Positions 7,367 to 12,777 of a stretch of DNA of 12,777 nt are shown in pieces. The DNA comes from Robiginitomaculum sp. GTDB lineage: Bacteria; Pseudomonadota; Alphaproteobacteria; Caulobacterales; Maricaulaceae. The DNA lies in NCBI GenBank assembly GCA_021647805.1, contig JAKITZ010000048.1:1-12777 (forward strand). Direction: 5' to 3'. Every line of letters begins with the position of its first letter. The stretch's first letter is position 1. A program made the translations under genes and the position numbers. The notes beneath the pieces are model-generated. The model was given only the letters and a program-made list of their open reading frames with translations, had not been told where the DNA came from and did no database searches.

Positions 7367-8389
7367 TTACCTTGTATCCATTTTCAACTCAATCCGGCGA
7401 TTTCGTGCCAAGGCTTCTCGCCCTCGACCTTTGTCCAACGGGTGATACTGACCAAAACCGGCCGCTACAAGGTGTTCAGGAGGCACACCGGAATTTTCAA
7501 AGAACTGCACCACAGACAAAGCCCGTGCAGTGGATAACTCCCAATTATTGGCATAACGGCCACGAATGGGAACCATATCGGTATGACCATCTACCCGGAT
7601 CACCCATTCAATATCAGTTGGTATTTCAGTGGCAATTTCGCTGATTGCATGGGCGATTTGCAGTAATTGCTGCTCGCCTGCCGGGTTTAGATCGGCAGAG
7701 CCACTGGCGAATAGGACATCACTTTCAAATACAAAACGATCACCGTCGATACGCACACCATCACGCTCGCCCATGATTTCCAGCATTTTAGCAAAAAACT
7801 CCGACTTGTATCTGGCCAGTTCGGAAACTTGACGTGCCAAGGCTGCATTTAAGCGTTTACCAAGGTTTACTATCTGCACCTGCTGCTCGGTATCTTTGGC
7901 TTCTGCTGCTTCTAGTGCTTGATTAAGGCTAGCCAATTGCGCGTTTAATGCGGCCAATTGCGCCGTTAATGCTGCTACTTCATCGCGGGCTTGTTGTGAC
8001 AACTCTTGTTCCTCGGATAATTTTTGTTCGGTAACCCCAATAGCACTTAAGCCATCGGTGATTTGTGTTTGCAAGCCAGCGATTAACAAGCTTTGCTCAT
8101 TTGCGGCGGATTTTGCTTCTTCTAAGGTTACCAGCAATCTGGCAACTTGCTCATTAGCTTGCTCGCCCTTGGCTTTTTCCAATGCCAGCATTTCCGCCAG
8201 TGCAGAAAGACGCGCTCGAACGCTATCAAGGGCTGCGTCTTTGGAAGATAACGCCCGGCCAAGGGTGAATTGTGCGGCAATAAACAATGCCAAAAGGAAC
8301 ACCACCACCAGCAATAAGGTCGCCAAAGCATCAACAAATCCCGGCCAATAATCCTCATTACCCTCACGTGATCTTCTGATGCGAGCCAT
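7367..8389 (-). CDS. OmpA/MotB-type peptidoglycan-binding protein with coiled coil
   Basis: The 340-residue protein has a short cytosolic N-terminus ending in WPGFVDALATLL, the form seen in MotB-like proteins, then one membrane helix (about 18-41). A long Ala/Gln/Glu/Leu-rich coiled coil follows (about 45-200). The C-terminal OmpA-like domain (about 218-338) shows FASGSADL, DGHTD (267-271), NWELSTARA (282-290) and NRRIEL (330-335), the residues that contact diaminopimelate in peptidoglycan. It most likely spans the periplasm from the inner membrane to the cell wall. It is translated directly after the MotA/ExbB-like gene: its ATG shares a base with that stop (TAATG), so the two probably form one complex. 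Unlike flagellar MotB, its coiled coil is much longer, and no flagellar genes are nearby. Confidence 0.92.
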   Translation of the reverse strand: MARIRRSREGNEDYWPGFVDALATLLLVVVFLLALFIAAQFTLGRALSSKDAALDSVRARLSALAEMLALEKAKGEQANEQVARLLVTLEEAKSAANEQSLLIAGLQTQITDGLSAIGVTEQKLSEEQELSQQARDEVAALTAQLAALNAQLASLNQALEAAEAKDTEQQVQIVNLGKRLNAALARQVSELARYKSEFFAKMLEIMGERDGVRIDGDRFVFESDVLFASGSADLNPAGEQQLLQIAHAISEIATEIPTDIEWVIRVDGHTDMVPIRGRYANNWELSTARALSVVQFFENSGVPPEHLVAAGFGQYHPLDKGRGREALARNRRIELKMDTR

Positions 8390-9303
8390 TAACGCTTACC
8401 ATCTTTGGACAGTTGAACAATAGTTCTAGTAAGAAGTTGTATTTCCTCGCGCACTAGATCAATTCCATCATTCCTGCGTTCTTCGGATTTACGCAAAGTT
8501 CGCTCCAGCGCGATTATGTTTTCTGCTGATTGCTCTAGCAAAACAGAGACATAAGCTGGCGAGCCAGGGTCTGCGCCAATAGCGGTGGACACCCGCGAGA
8601 TCGAATGAATCCAGTCCTCGACTTCTTGGAAGAAACGATTTTGTGCTTGTCCGGCTTGCAGATCAAGAAAACCAATAACCAATGACCCAGACAGTCCAAA
8701 AAGTGACGAGGAAAACGCTGTACCCATGCCCTTGATCGGCTCTTGTAAGGCGGCCATTAGTTTACGCATATCCTCTTCGGTACCGCTGGCATTTGATAAT
8801 GCACTAACCGCATCACCTACCGAGCTAACTGTTTGCAGCAAGCCCCAAAACGTACCAAGGAGTCCAAGAAAAATAAGTAACCGGCCAAGATAACGGGTGA
8901 TCTGTCCGGCCTCGTCCATTCTGGCGCTTACCGCGTCCATTATCGAATTGCTGGAAGCAGAAGACAGGCGAATATTTCCCGGATTTTCCGCCAGCAACAC
9001 CGCCATTGGCGCGATCAAGCCCGGCGGTGATGGCATGTCATTAAAATTTCTTGATCTGGTTAACTTACGCACCCAGCGAACCGCTGGTGAAACGCTTAGC
9101 ACCTGACGAAAGCAATAAAGCACTGCAACCACAAACACCAATGCTATCAATCCGTTGATTGCAATATTAGCTTCAAATGCTTCAAGTATCTGACCCTGTA
9201 ACAAATACCCCAAGGTACCCACCACCACAACAAAACTGAACATCCATAAAAGATACTGTCCGGGGCCGGTAAATCTGGTTGGCGGTAAGCTTTGTTGTTC
9301 CAT
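8389..9303 (-). CDS. MotA/TolQ/ExbB-like inner-membrane protein
   Basis: The 304-residue protein has four hydrophobic helices at about 18-40, 48-69, 139-161 and 196-217. The last two, GRLLIFLGLLGTFWGLLQTV and a segment beginning MGTAFSSSLFGLSGS, match the conserved TM region of the MotA/TolQ/ExbB proton-channel family, with the typical GLLGTFWG turn and the Thr/Ser-rich fourth helix. A soluble tail of about 85 residues follows. Partnered with the OmpA-like protein encoded next (overlap TAATG), it resembles the stator-type pairs common in alphaproteobacteria, but the energised process is unknown. The start chosen is ATG 9303 with AGAGGA at 9315-9310 six bases upstream; a GTG at 9321 would add six residues and swallow that ribosome binding site. 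A consensus -35 TTGACA lies at 9358-9353, but the matching -10 is poor. Confidence 0.9.
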   Translation of the reverse strand: MEQQSLPPTRFTGPGQYLLWMFSFVVVVGTLGYLLQGQILEAFEANIAINGLIALVFVVAVLYCFRQVLSVSPAVRWVRKLTRSRNFNDMPSPPGLIAPMAVLLAENPGNIRLSSASSNSIMDAVSARMDEAGQITRYLGRLLIFLGLLGTFWGLLQTVSSVGDAVSALSNASGTEEDMRKLMAALQEPIKGMGTAFSSSLFGLSGSLVIGFLDLQAGQAQNRFFQEVEDWIHSISRVSTAIGADPGSPAYVSVLLEQSAENIIALERTLRKSEERRNDGIDLVREEIQLLTRTIVQLSKDGKR

Positions 9304-9376
9304 GACTGATCCTCTTAACACATGGGCTTAGTCAGCACCTTACTATGGATTTTGTCAAATTACAGGTAAAAACAAG

Positions 9377-9410
9377 AAAAAAGCGATCCGTGTAAACAGA
9401 TCGCTTTTTT
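9377..9410 (-). terminator. Intrinsic terminator, bidirectional hairpin
   Basis: A perfect 12-base-pair inverted repeat (arms AAAAAAGCGATC at 9377-9388 and GATCGCTTTTTT at 9399-9410) encloses a 10-base loop. Read on the minus strand, the hairpin ends in a run of T residues and lies 55 bases after the lipoprotein gene stop, so it most likely ends that transcript and shields the MotA-like operon. The A/T flanks also make it usable in the plus direction. Confidence 0.9.
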
Positions 9411-9464
9411 GACAATTTTATAATTAGTAAAGTAGGTAATAAATTCTGCGCTATAAAGTTTAAT

Positions 9465-10043
9465 TTATTGCTGTGGTCTTTTAATTTCACCGGCGAGGTT
9501 GCGCATAACGTCTGCCGCATCGTAAGCCCGCTCATTATCAGCAGGTTTTGCGCCTAACCCCATAGTTATTTCAGCAAATGCCTCATAGCTGGTGATCTGG
9601 CGCAAATCATAACCAGAGCCAAAGCCGCCGCCATAAAATCCGCGGCCAAACCCGTATCTTCCGCCAAAGCCATGACCATAACCGGCGCTATAACCCCAAC
9701 CATGCCCACGGCTATAATAATTCCAGCCAAAATGTCCATGCCCGACACCGTAATAAGAAGTGCCAACCACTCGCTGTTTTTTATCAACTTCCCGCTCGGC
9801 AATAATAAAGTAATCAAACCCGCGCTGGGTGGTCAATTCGGCAGCACGATATAATAAATAATTTTCCACCGTGCTAAGGTTAGTAACTGAATTACCTGCG
9901 AAGCTCACACGAAAGCGATCTTTTTCAATTTGTTGCTCGCTAAATCCACGATTATTGTTTTCTGCGGATTGGTATGGGGTTGCGGTGGCGCAAGCACCAA
10001 GCACCAGAACACTGGCTAAAGCTAGATAAAGTGGTGAGCGCAT
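9465..10043 (-). CDS. CC0125/CC1285-like lipoprotein with Gly/Tyr/His-rich segment
   Basis: The 192-residue product starts with a lipoprotein signal (MRSPLYLALASVLVLGAC) and a good lipobox LGAC with Cys18. The mature start TPYQSAENNNRGFSEQQIEKDRFRVSFAGNS and the block TVENYLLYRAAELTTQRGFDYFII resemble a family first noted in Caulobacter (CC0125/CC1285), assigned here from memory. Residues about 107-155 are a low-complexity stretch of Gly, Tyr, His, Phe and Arg (for example GHGHFGWNYYSRGHGWGY). The end ITSYEAFAEITMGLG resumes normal composition. The start chosen is ATG 10043 with GGAG at 10054-10051 seven bases upstream. Function unknown; it is presumably anchored in the periplasmic face of a membrane. 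It is transcribed alone, between a good promoter-like site and a strong terminator. Confidence 0.87.
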   Translation of the reverse strand: MRSPLYLALASVLVLGACATATPYQSAENNNRGFSEQQIEKDRFRVSFAGNSVTNLSTVENYLLYRAAELTTQRGFDYFIIAEREVDKKQRVVGTSYYGVGHGHFGWNYYSRGHGWGYSAGYGHGFGGRYGFGRGFYGGGFGSGYDLRQITSYEAFAEITMGLGAKPADNERAYDAADVMRNLAGEIKRPQQ

Positions 10044-10076
10044 GGGTAATCTCCAAAGTAATATGACCAATAATTA

Positions 10077-10105
10077 ACTATAAGCAGGTTTCAGCCAACA
10101 TTCAA
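10077..10105 (-). promoter_or_regulatory. Candidate sigma-70-type promoter of the lipoprotein gene
   Basis: On the minus strand, TTGAAT (10105-10100) and TATAGT (10082-10077) are 17 bases apart, five and four matches or better to the -35 and -10 consensus. The predicted transcript would begin near 10070, about 25 bases before the lipoprotein ATG. This is a by-eye match without scoring. Confidence 0.45.
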
Positions 10106-10119
10106 ATAACATAAAACAT

Positions 10120-10137
10120 TGTTCATATCACGTTCAT
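10120..10137. promoter_or_regulatory. Direct repeat in divergent promoter region, possible operator
   Basis: TGTTCAT (10120-10126 by position, first T inclusive) and CGTTCAT (10131-10137) are separated by four bases, giving an 11-base, one-helical-turn period between the lipoprotein gene (-) and the small exported protein gene (+). Tandem seven-base repeats with four-base spacers are the layout of Pho boxes (CTGTCAT repeats), and the TCAT part agrees, but the rest does not. The regulator is unknown. Confidence 0.25.
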
Positions 10138-10182
10138 GTGTATTTATCATGGTTTAGCGCTTTACTTAATGGAATTGATTAA

Positions 10183-10485
10183 ATGAGTTTCCTTCTTGTT
10201 GTTAGCCTACTAGCTGCGCCCACCCCTGTTGAGCAATTGACTAATGCCTGTCTTGCCGAAGGTGAACCACGCTCGGAATGCGTCTGTTATGCCAAGTTTA
10301 TTGAAAAGAACTCCACCGATAGAGAAATAAAAGCATTGGCGACATTGGCTGTACCGCAAAACAGAAAAAGCCTTGAGCAGGCATTTTCCGCACTGTTAAA
10401 AGCTGGACTAACCCCAACCGAAATTTTAGAAATTGGGCTGCGAGTGGATAGTTTGACTGACAAAGCAAGCAAAGCCTGTAAGTAA
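10183..10485 (+). CDS. Small exported protein, hypothetical, four cysteines
   Basis: The 100-residue product is not a family I recognise. It begins with a short hydrophobic stretch, MSFLLVVSLLAAP, that looks like a signal peptide without the usual basic N-terminus, so export to the periplasm is likely rather than certain. The rest is a soluble, helix-prone domain with Cys23, Cys33, Cys35 and Cys99; the CVC pair and the cysteine at the very end could form disulfides. A small helical segment SLEQAFSALLKAGLTPTEILEIG is the most regular part. GGAA at 10171-10174, eight bases before the ATG, is a modest ribosome binding site. It is divergent from the lipoprotein gene and sits 96 bases before the MAPEG gene. 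Codon use and length support a real gene. Confidence 0.75.
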   Translation: MSFLLVVSLLAAPTPVEQLTNACLAEGEPRSECVCYAKFIEKNSTDREIKALATLAVPQNRKSLEQAFSALLKAGLTPTEILEIGLRVDSLTDKASKACK

Positions 10486-10581
10486 AATAGAGGTAGTTAA
10501 GGTTTTCTGCATGCTGTGAAAACACCTGCTATTCTTTTAAGCAAGTTACGGTCAGGGTCTATTAACCAAGGAAGAAAACTG

Positions 10582-10986
10582 ATGGAAAACATTGCAATAT
10601 ATCACTCAACAGGTCTGGCAGTAGCGGCCTCTGGATTCATATTATTCCTTAGCCTGCTAGTTGCCGATGTCGCTGGGGTTATCGCCAAAAAGACTCCCGG
10701 AATATTGGCAAAGGAAGATCATTCCAACTTTTTGTTCCGATCCAATCGCGCCATGGGCAATATGAATGAAAGCATTGCTATTTTCATCATTTTTGCCCTT
10801 ATCGGGATTTTAAGCGGCGCCGATGCTAAATGGCTGGCTTATTTTGCGTGGGTTTATGCTGGAGCGCGCTTTGCCTATCTGTTTTGTTATTGGCTTAATA
10901 TCAAATTAGTCCGTTCGCTTTGTTTTGGCATAAGCCTGATCGGACTTGGTGGCATGGGTTATGTGATGGTTCGCGGGTTGTTGTAG
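10582..10986 (+). CDS. MAPEG-family membrane protein
   Basis: The 134-residue product has four membrane helices (about 8-33, 64-80, 83-105 and 108-131) and the family segment RSNRAMGNMNES (53-64), where the Arg-Ala...Asn...Glu pattern of MAPEG proteins (membrane-associated proteins in eicosanoid and glutathione metabolism) is clear, together with ARFAYLFCYW (95-104) containing the conserved Arg and Tyr. Bacterial members are inner-membrane proteins of mostly unknown substrate, some with glutathione-dependent activity. The start chosen is ATG 10582 with a strong AAGGAAG (10568-10574) seven bases upstream; a GTG at 10516 would add 22 polar residues that do not fit the family. Its stop is two bases from the argG stop, and the genes converge. 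Confidence 0.87.
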   Translation: MENIAIYHSTGLAVAASGFILFLSLLVADVAGVIAKKTPGILAKEDHSNFLFRSNRAMGNMNESIAIFIIFALIGILSGADAKWLAYFAWVYAGARFAYLFCYWLNIKLVRSLCFGISLIGLGGMGYVMVRGLL

Positions 10987-10988
10987 AC

Positions 10989-12215
10989 CTAGCTATTCTT
11001 ACCAGCACTGCGATCGCGTCCGGCCAGCAAACGAAGCCGCAAAGCGGTTAGTTCAATAAATCCGTCGGCATCTTTTTGATCATAAACCACGTCGTCTTCA
11101 AAGGTTACGTGTTCCAATGAATACAGTGAATTTGGCGAAGTTCTACCAATAATACTGGCCAAACCTTTATACAACTTCACCCTGACTTCACCACTTACCA
11201 TGGCCTGCGAAGCATCAATTGCCGCTTGCAGCATTTCGCGTTCTGGCGAGAACCAAAACCCATTATATATCAGTTCTGCATAACGCGGCATTAGCTCGTC
11301 TTTAAGGTGCGCCGCGCCACCGTCCAAGGTAATTTCTTCAATACCACGATGAGCGCTAAGCAAGATAGTGCCGCCCGGGGTTTCATAAATGCCCCGTGAC
11401 TTCATGCCGATAAAGCGGTTTTCCAGCAAGTCCAGCCGGCCAATACCGTGCTTGCCGCCAAGTTCGTTCAAGCGGGTCAGCAGGCTAGCAGGAGATAAGT
11501 TTTCGCCGTCAATACTAACCGGATCGCCTTTTTCAAAGCCGATAGTGATGATCTGCGGCGTGTCCGGTGCGTCCTCTGGGCGCACTGTCCGTTGATAGAC
11601 AAATTCTGGTGCCTCAATCGCTGGATCTTCCAACGCTTTACCCTCGGACGAAGTATGCAGTAAATTTGCATCAACAGAAAACGGGGCTTCGCCGCGCTTA
11701 TCTTCAGGAACGGCAATTCCTTGTTGTTCAGCATAGGCAATCAGATCTGTACGCGATCCAAACTCCCATTGCCGCCACGGAGCAACAATTTTAATCTCTG
11801 GATCCAATGCCAAATAAGCCAACTCGAAACGTATCTGATCATTGCCTTTGCCGGTAGCTCCATGACAAACCGCATCAGCTCCGGTTAAGCGAGCTATCTC
11901 GATTTGGCGCTTGGCAATTAGCGGCCGGGCAATCGCCGTGCCGAGCAAATAACGCCCCTCATAAACCGTATTGGCTCTAAACATCGGAAACACATAATCG
12001 CGGACAAATTCTTCGCGTAGATCCTCGACGAAAATTTCTTTTACACCAAGATCAACAGCTTTCTGACGTGCCGGCTCCAGCTCCTCGCCTTGTCCAAGGT
12101 CAGCAGTAAACACCACCACTTCTGCGCCCAATTCCATTTGCAGCCATTTTAAGATAATCGAAGTATCAAGACCGCCAGAATAAGCCAGTACAATCTTTTT
12201 TGGGGTGTCGGCCAT
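10989..12215 (-). CDS. argG: Argininosuccinate synthase
   Basis: ArgG joins citrulline and aspartate with ATP, releasing AMP and pyrophosphate, to make argininosuccinate in cytosolic arginine synthesis. The 408-residue length is standard. The N-terminal PP-loop ATP-binding motif AYSGGLDTS (11-19), the citrulline/aspartate-binding segment CHGATGKGNDQIRFE (about 117-131) and the later SVDANLLHTSSEG and FEKGDPVSIDGE blocks are all intact. The ATG at 12215 has AGGAG at 12226-12222 six bases upstream. A candidate promoter and a stem-loop that would lie at the start of its leader RNA are described separately. argH is not in the window, and the neighbouring MAPEG gene is unrelated, so argG appears to be transcribed alone. 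Confidence 0.97.
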   Translation of the reverse strand: MADTPKKIVLAYSGGLDTSIILKWLQMELGAEVVVFTADLGQGEELEPARQKAVDLGVKEIFVEDLREEFVRDYVFPMFRANTVYEGRYLLGTAIARPLIAKRQIEIARLTGADAVCHGATGKGNDQIRFELAYLALDPEIKIVAPWRQWEFGSRTDLIAYAEQQGIAVPEDKRGEAPFSVDANLLHTSSEGKALEDPAIEAPEFVYQRTVRPEDAPDTPQIITIGFEKGDPVSIDGENLSPASLLTRLNELGGKHGIGRLDLLENRFIGMKSRGIYETPGGTILLSAHRGIEEITLDGGAAHLKDELMPRYAELIYNGFWFSPEREMLQAAIDASQAMVSGEVRVKLYKGLASIIGRTSPNSLYSLEHVTFEDDVVYDQKDADGFIELTALRLRLLAGRDRSAGKNS

Positions 12216-12253
12216 TTGGCTCTCCTGCTAGTGAAATTTGTCTACTTCAAAAC

Positions 12254-12282
12254 ACCCAAAAACCGGTTTCCACTCTTTGGGT
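12254..12282. repeat. ACCGGT-core stem-loop, copy 1 (argG leader)
   Basis: Seven-base arms ACCCAAA (12254-12260) and TTTGGGT (12276-12282) enclose a 15-base loop AACCGGTTTCCACTC with the palindromic ACCGGT core. It resembles the repeated extragenic palindromes of rhizobial and related alphaproteobacterial genomes, in which ACCGGTTTCCACTTTT is common. Here it would fold in the first bases of the argG leader RNA. The pairing is visible directly; the family link is from memory. Confidence 0.6.
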
Positions 12283-12286
12283 TGAT

Positions 12287-12316
12287 AGTATATACTGCAA
12301 AGCCTGTAACCGCCAA
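12287..12316 (-). promoter_or_regulatory. Candidate argG promoter
   Basis: On the minus strand, TTGGCG (12316-12311) and TATACT (12292-12287) are 18 bases apart and would start a transcript near 12280, about 65 bases before the argG ATG. The match to the vegetative consensus is fair (four of six, five of six). It was found by eye. Confidence 0.4.
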
Positions 12317-12453
12317 AGAAGTCAATGAAAAACATTAGCAAAGACCATGAAATAAAACCTATTGGCAATTTTTCATATTTTCCCCACGGATAAATCTTAA
12401 AAAGGTTCGCCAGTAAGCAATACTTGTTGTGATAATATCCTTAGCAATCATCA

Positions 12454-12479
12454 CTAAACCCACGTTTTATGGGATTTAG
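12454..12479. other. Hairpin with one bulged base
   Basis: CTAAA-CCCA (12454-12462) pairs with TGGG-A-TTTAG (12470-12479) over nine base pairs with a single bulged A and a seven-base loop. It lies in the gene-free region upstream of argG and has no T-run, so it is not a classic terminator. Function unknown. Confidence 0.45.
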
Positions 12480-12491
12480 CGCATATTCACC

Positions 12492-12557
12492 ATGTCAAAC
12501 AGCCGCAAACTGGCGTTTTATAACCACTTGCAGAACTATTATAGCAAGTGGGTGTAA
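12492..12557 (+). other. Possible 21-codon reading frame, rich in aromatic residues
   Basis: ATG 12492 to TAA 12555-12557 encodes 21 residues beginning MSNSRKLAFY and ending YYSKWV; five of them are Phe, Tyr or Trp. Its codons (AGC CGC AAA CTG GCG) resemble coding DNA, and its second half contains an eight-base-pair hairpin (CCACTTGC 12524-12531 with GCAAGTGG 12544-12551). No Shine-Dalgarno precedes it, and no gene follows in the window, so a leader-peptide role is only a possibility; chance is also likely. Confidence 0.2.
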
Positions 12558-12721
12558 GACGAGCATGTTTGAGACTTATCCCCGGCTGTTGATTGCTAAC
12601 AAGGGTGAATGAGGGTGCAATGTTTGCAAATTAACCCTTGGCTCAGGTAACCTCTTTGCCAATGATTGCTAATTGAGGGGTAACCTCTAAGGGTCATTTT
12701 TACTGGTCGACTTTCCTAACC

Positions 12722-12744
12722 GCAAAACCGGTACCCACTTTTGC
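12722..12744. repeat. ACCGGT-core stem-loop, copy 2
   Basis: Six-base arms GCAAAA (12722-12727) and TTTTGC (12739-12744) enclose CCGGTACCCAC. The core AACCGGTNNCCAC is shared with copy 1 at 12254-12282 in the same orientation, but the arms differ and are each self-complementary. This is the pattern expected for a structured mobile or extragenic palindrome family. Confidence 0.55.
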
Positions 12745-12777
12745 TCGGAATTGTTCGTTATCCCTGGTTTTAACCCC

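Larger units (their letters stand above)
12216..12777. other. 562-base gene-free region upstream of argG
   Basis: No reading frame of credible length or family resemblance was found on either strand. The stretch holds the argG promoter and ribosome binding site, two ACCGGT-core stem-loops (12254-12282 and 12722-12744), a bulged hairpin (12454-12479), an eight-base-pair hairpin (12524-12551), a word TGATTGCTAA present three times (12590-12599 and 12663-12672 on plus, 12450-12441 on minus), a GGTAACCTCT repeat (12646-12655 and 12679-12688), and a seven-base-pair inverted repeat (12600-12606 with 12634-12640). A minus-strand extended -10, TGCTATAAT, lies at 12546-12538. Any gene that these elements serve on the plus strand lies beyond the right edge. 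Confidence 0.7.

Noticed and set aside
12565..12612. A 15-codon frame whose peptide ends LLIANKGE, like the start of biotin carboxylases (LLIANRGE).
   Set aside because: It stops at once, and the bases after it do not continue the carboxylase sequence in any frame, so the match is too short to call a remnant.
12216..12777. tRNA, 4.5S, 6S, tmRNA or RNase P RNA in the gene-free region.
   Set aside because: None of the hallmark conserved segments of these RNAs was seen on either strand.

Overview
The window looks like a chromosomal segment of an alphaproteobacterium of moderate GC. The grounds are a FabB-type synthase with a FabI-type reductase nearby (in many alphaproteobacteria these are neighbours in a fabA-fabB-fabI cluster), a lipoprotein resembling the Caulobacter CC0125/CC1285 family, a MotA/TolQ/ExbB-like plus OmpA/MotB-like pair, and palindromes with an ACCGGT core like those in rhizobial genomes. 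Genus cannot be read from the sequence. Almost all genes are housekeeping types with intact motifs; no insertion sequence, integrase, CRISPR array, rRNA or tRNA was seen.

Layout. 1-903: 3' part of fabB (+). 954-3239: a 761-residue membrane-anchored P-loop (STAND-like) ATPase with C-terminal 50-residue tandem repeats (-), lying between fabB and fabI (+, 3378-4190). 4191-7283: four minus-strand genes in transcription order yebC, metallo-beta-lactamase-fold lipoprotein, short-chain dehydrogenase and LysE/RhtB exporter, with small gaps suggesting one operon. 7367-9303: a minus-strand pair, MotA/TolQ/ExbB-like protein then OmpA-like cell-wall-binding protein, coupled by a TAATG overlap. 9377-9410: strong hairpin terminator. 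9465-10043: Gly/Tyr/His-rich lipoprotein (-). 10183-10485: small exported cysteine-containing protein (+). 10582-10986: MAPEG-type membrane protein (+). 10989-12215: argG (-). 12216-12777: 562 bases with no convincing gene but several palindromes and repeats.

Functions. fabB and fabI supply condensation and enoyl reduction in type II fatty acid synthesis. The MotA-like/OmpA-like pair probably forms a proton-driven or structural link between inner membrane and peptidoglycan. YebC is a translation or transcription factor; the SDR, metallo-hydrolase and exporter behind it have no assignable substrates. ArgG makes argininosuccinate.

The most unusual item is the ATPase: it sits opposite in strand between two fatty acid synthesis genes, carries a Walker A, a Walker B-like strand and a GxP-like motif, and ends in repeats that have been homogenised recently. 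It could be a sensor or defence-type STAND protein, but nothing in the window proves a defence role. The second point of interest is the region upstream of argG, with two ACCGGT-core stem-loops of different but self-complementary arms, a ten-base word present three times, and a possible 21-codon reading frame.
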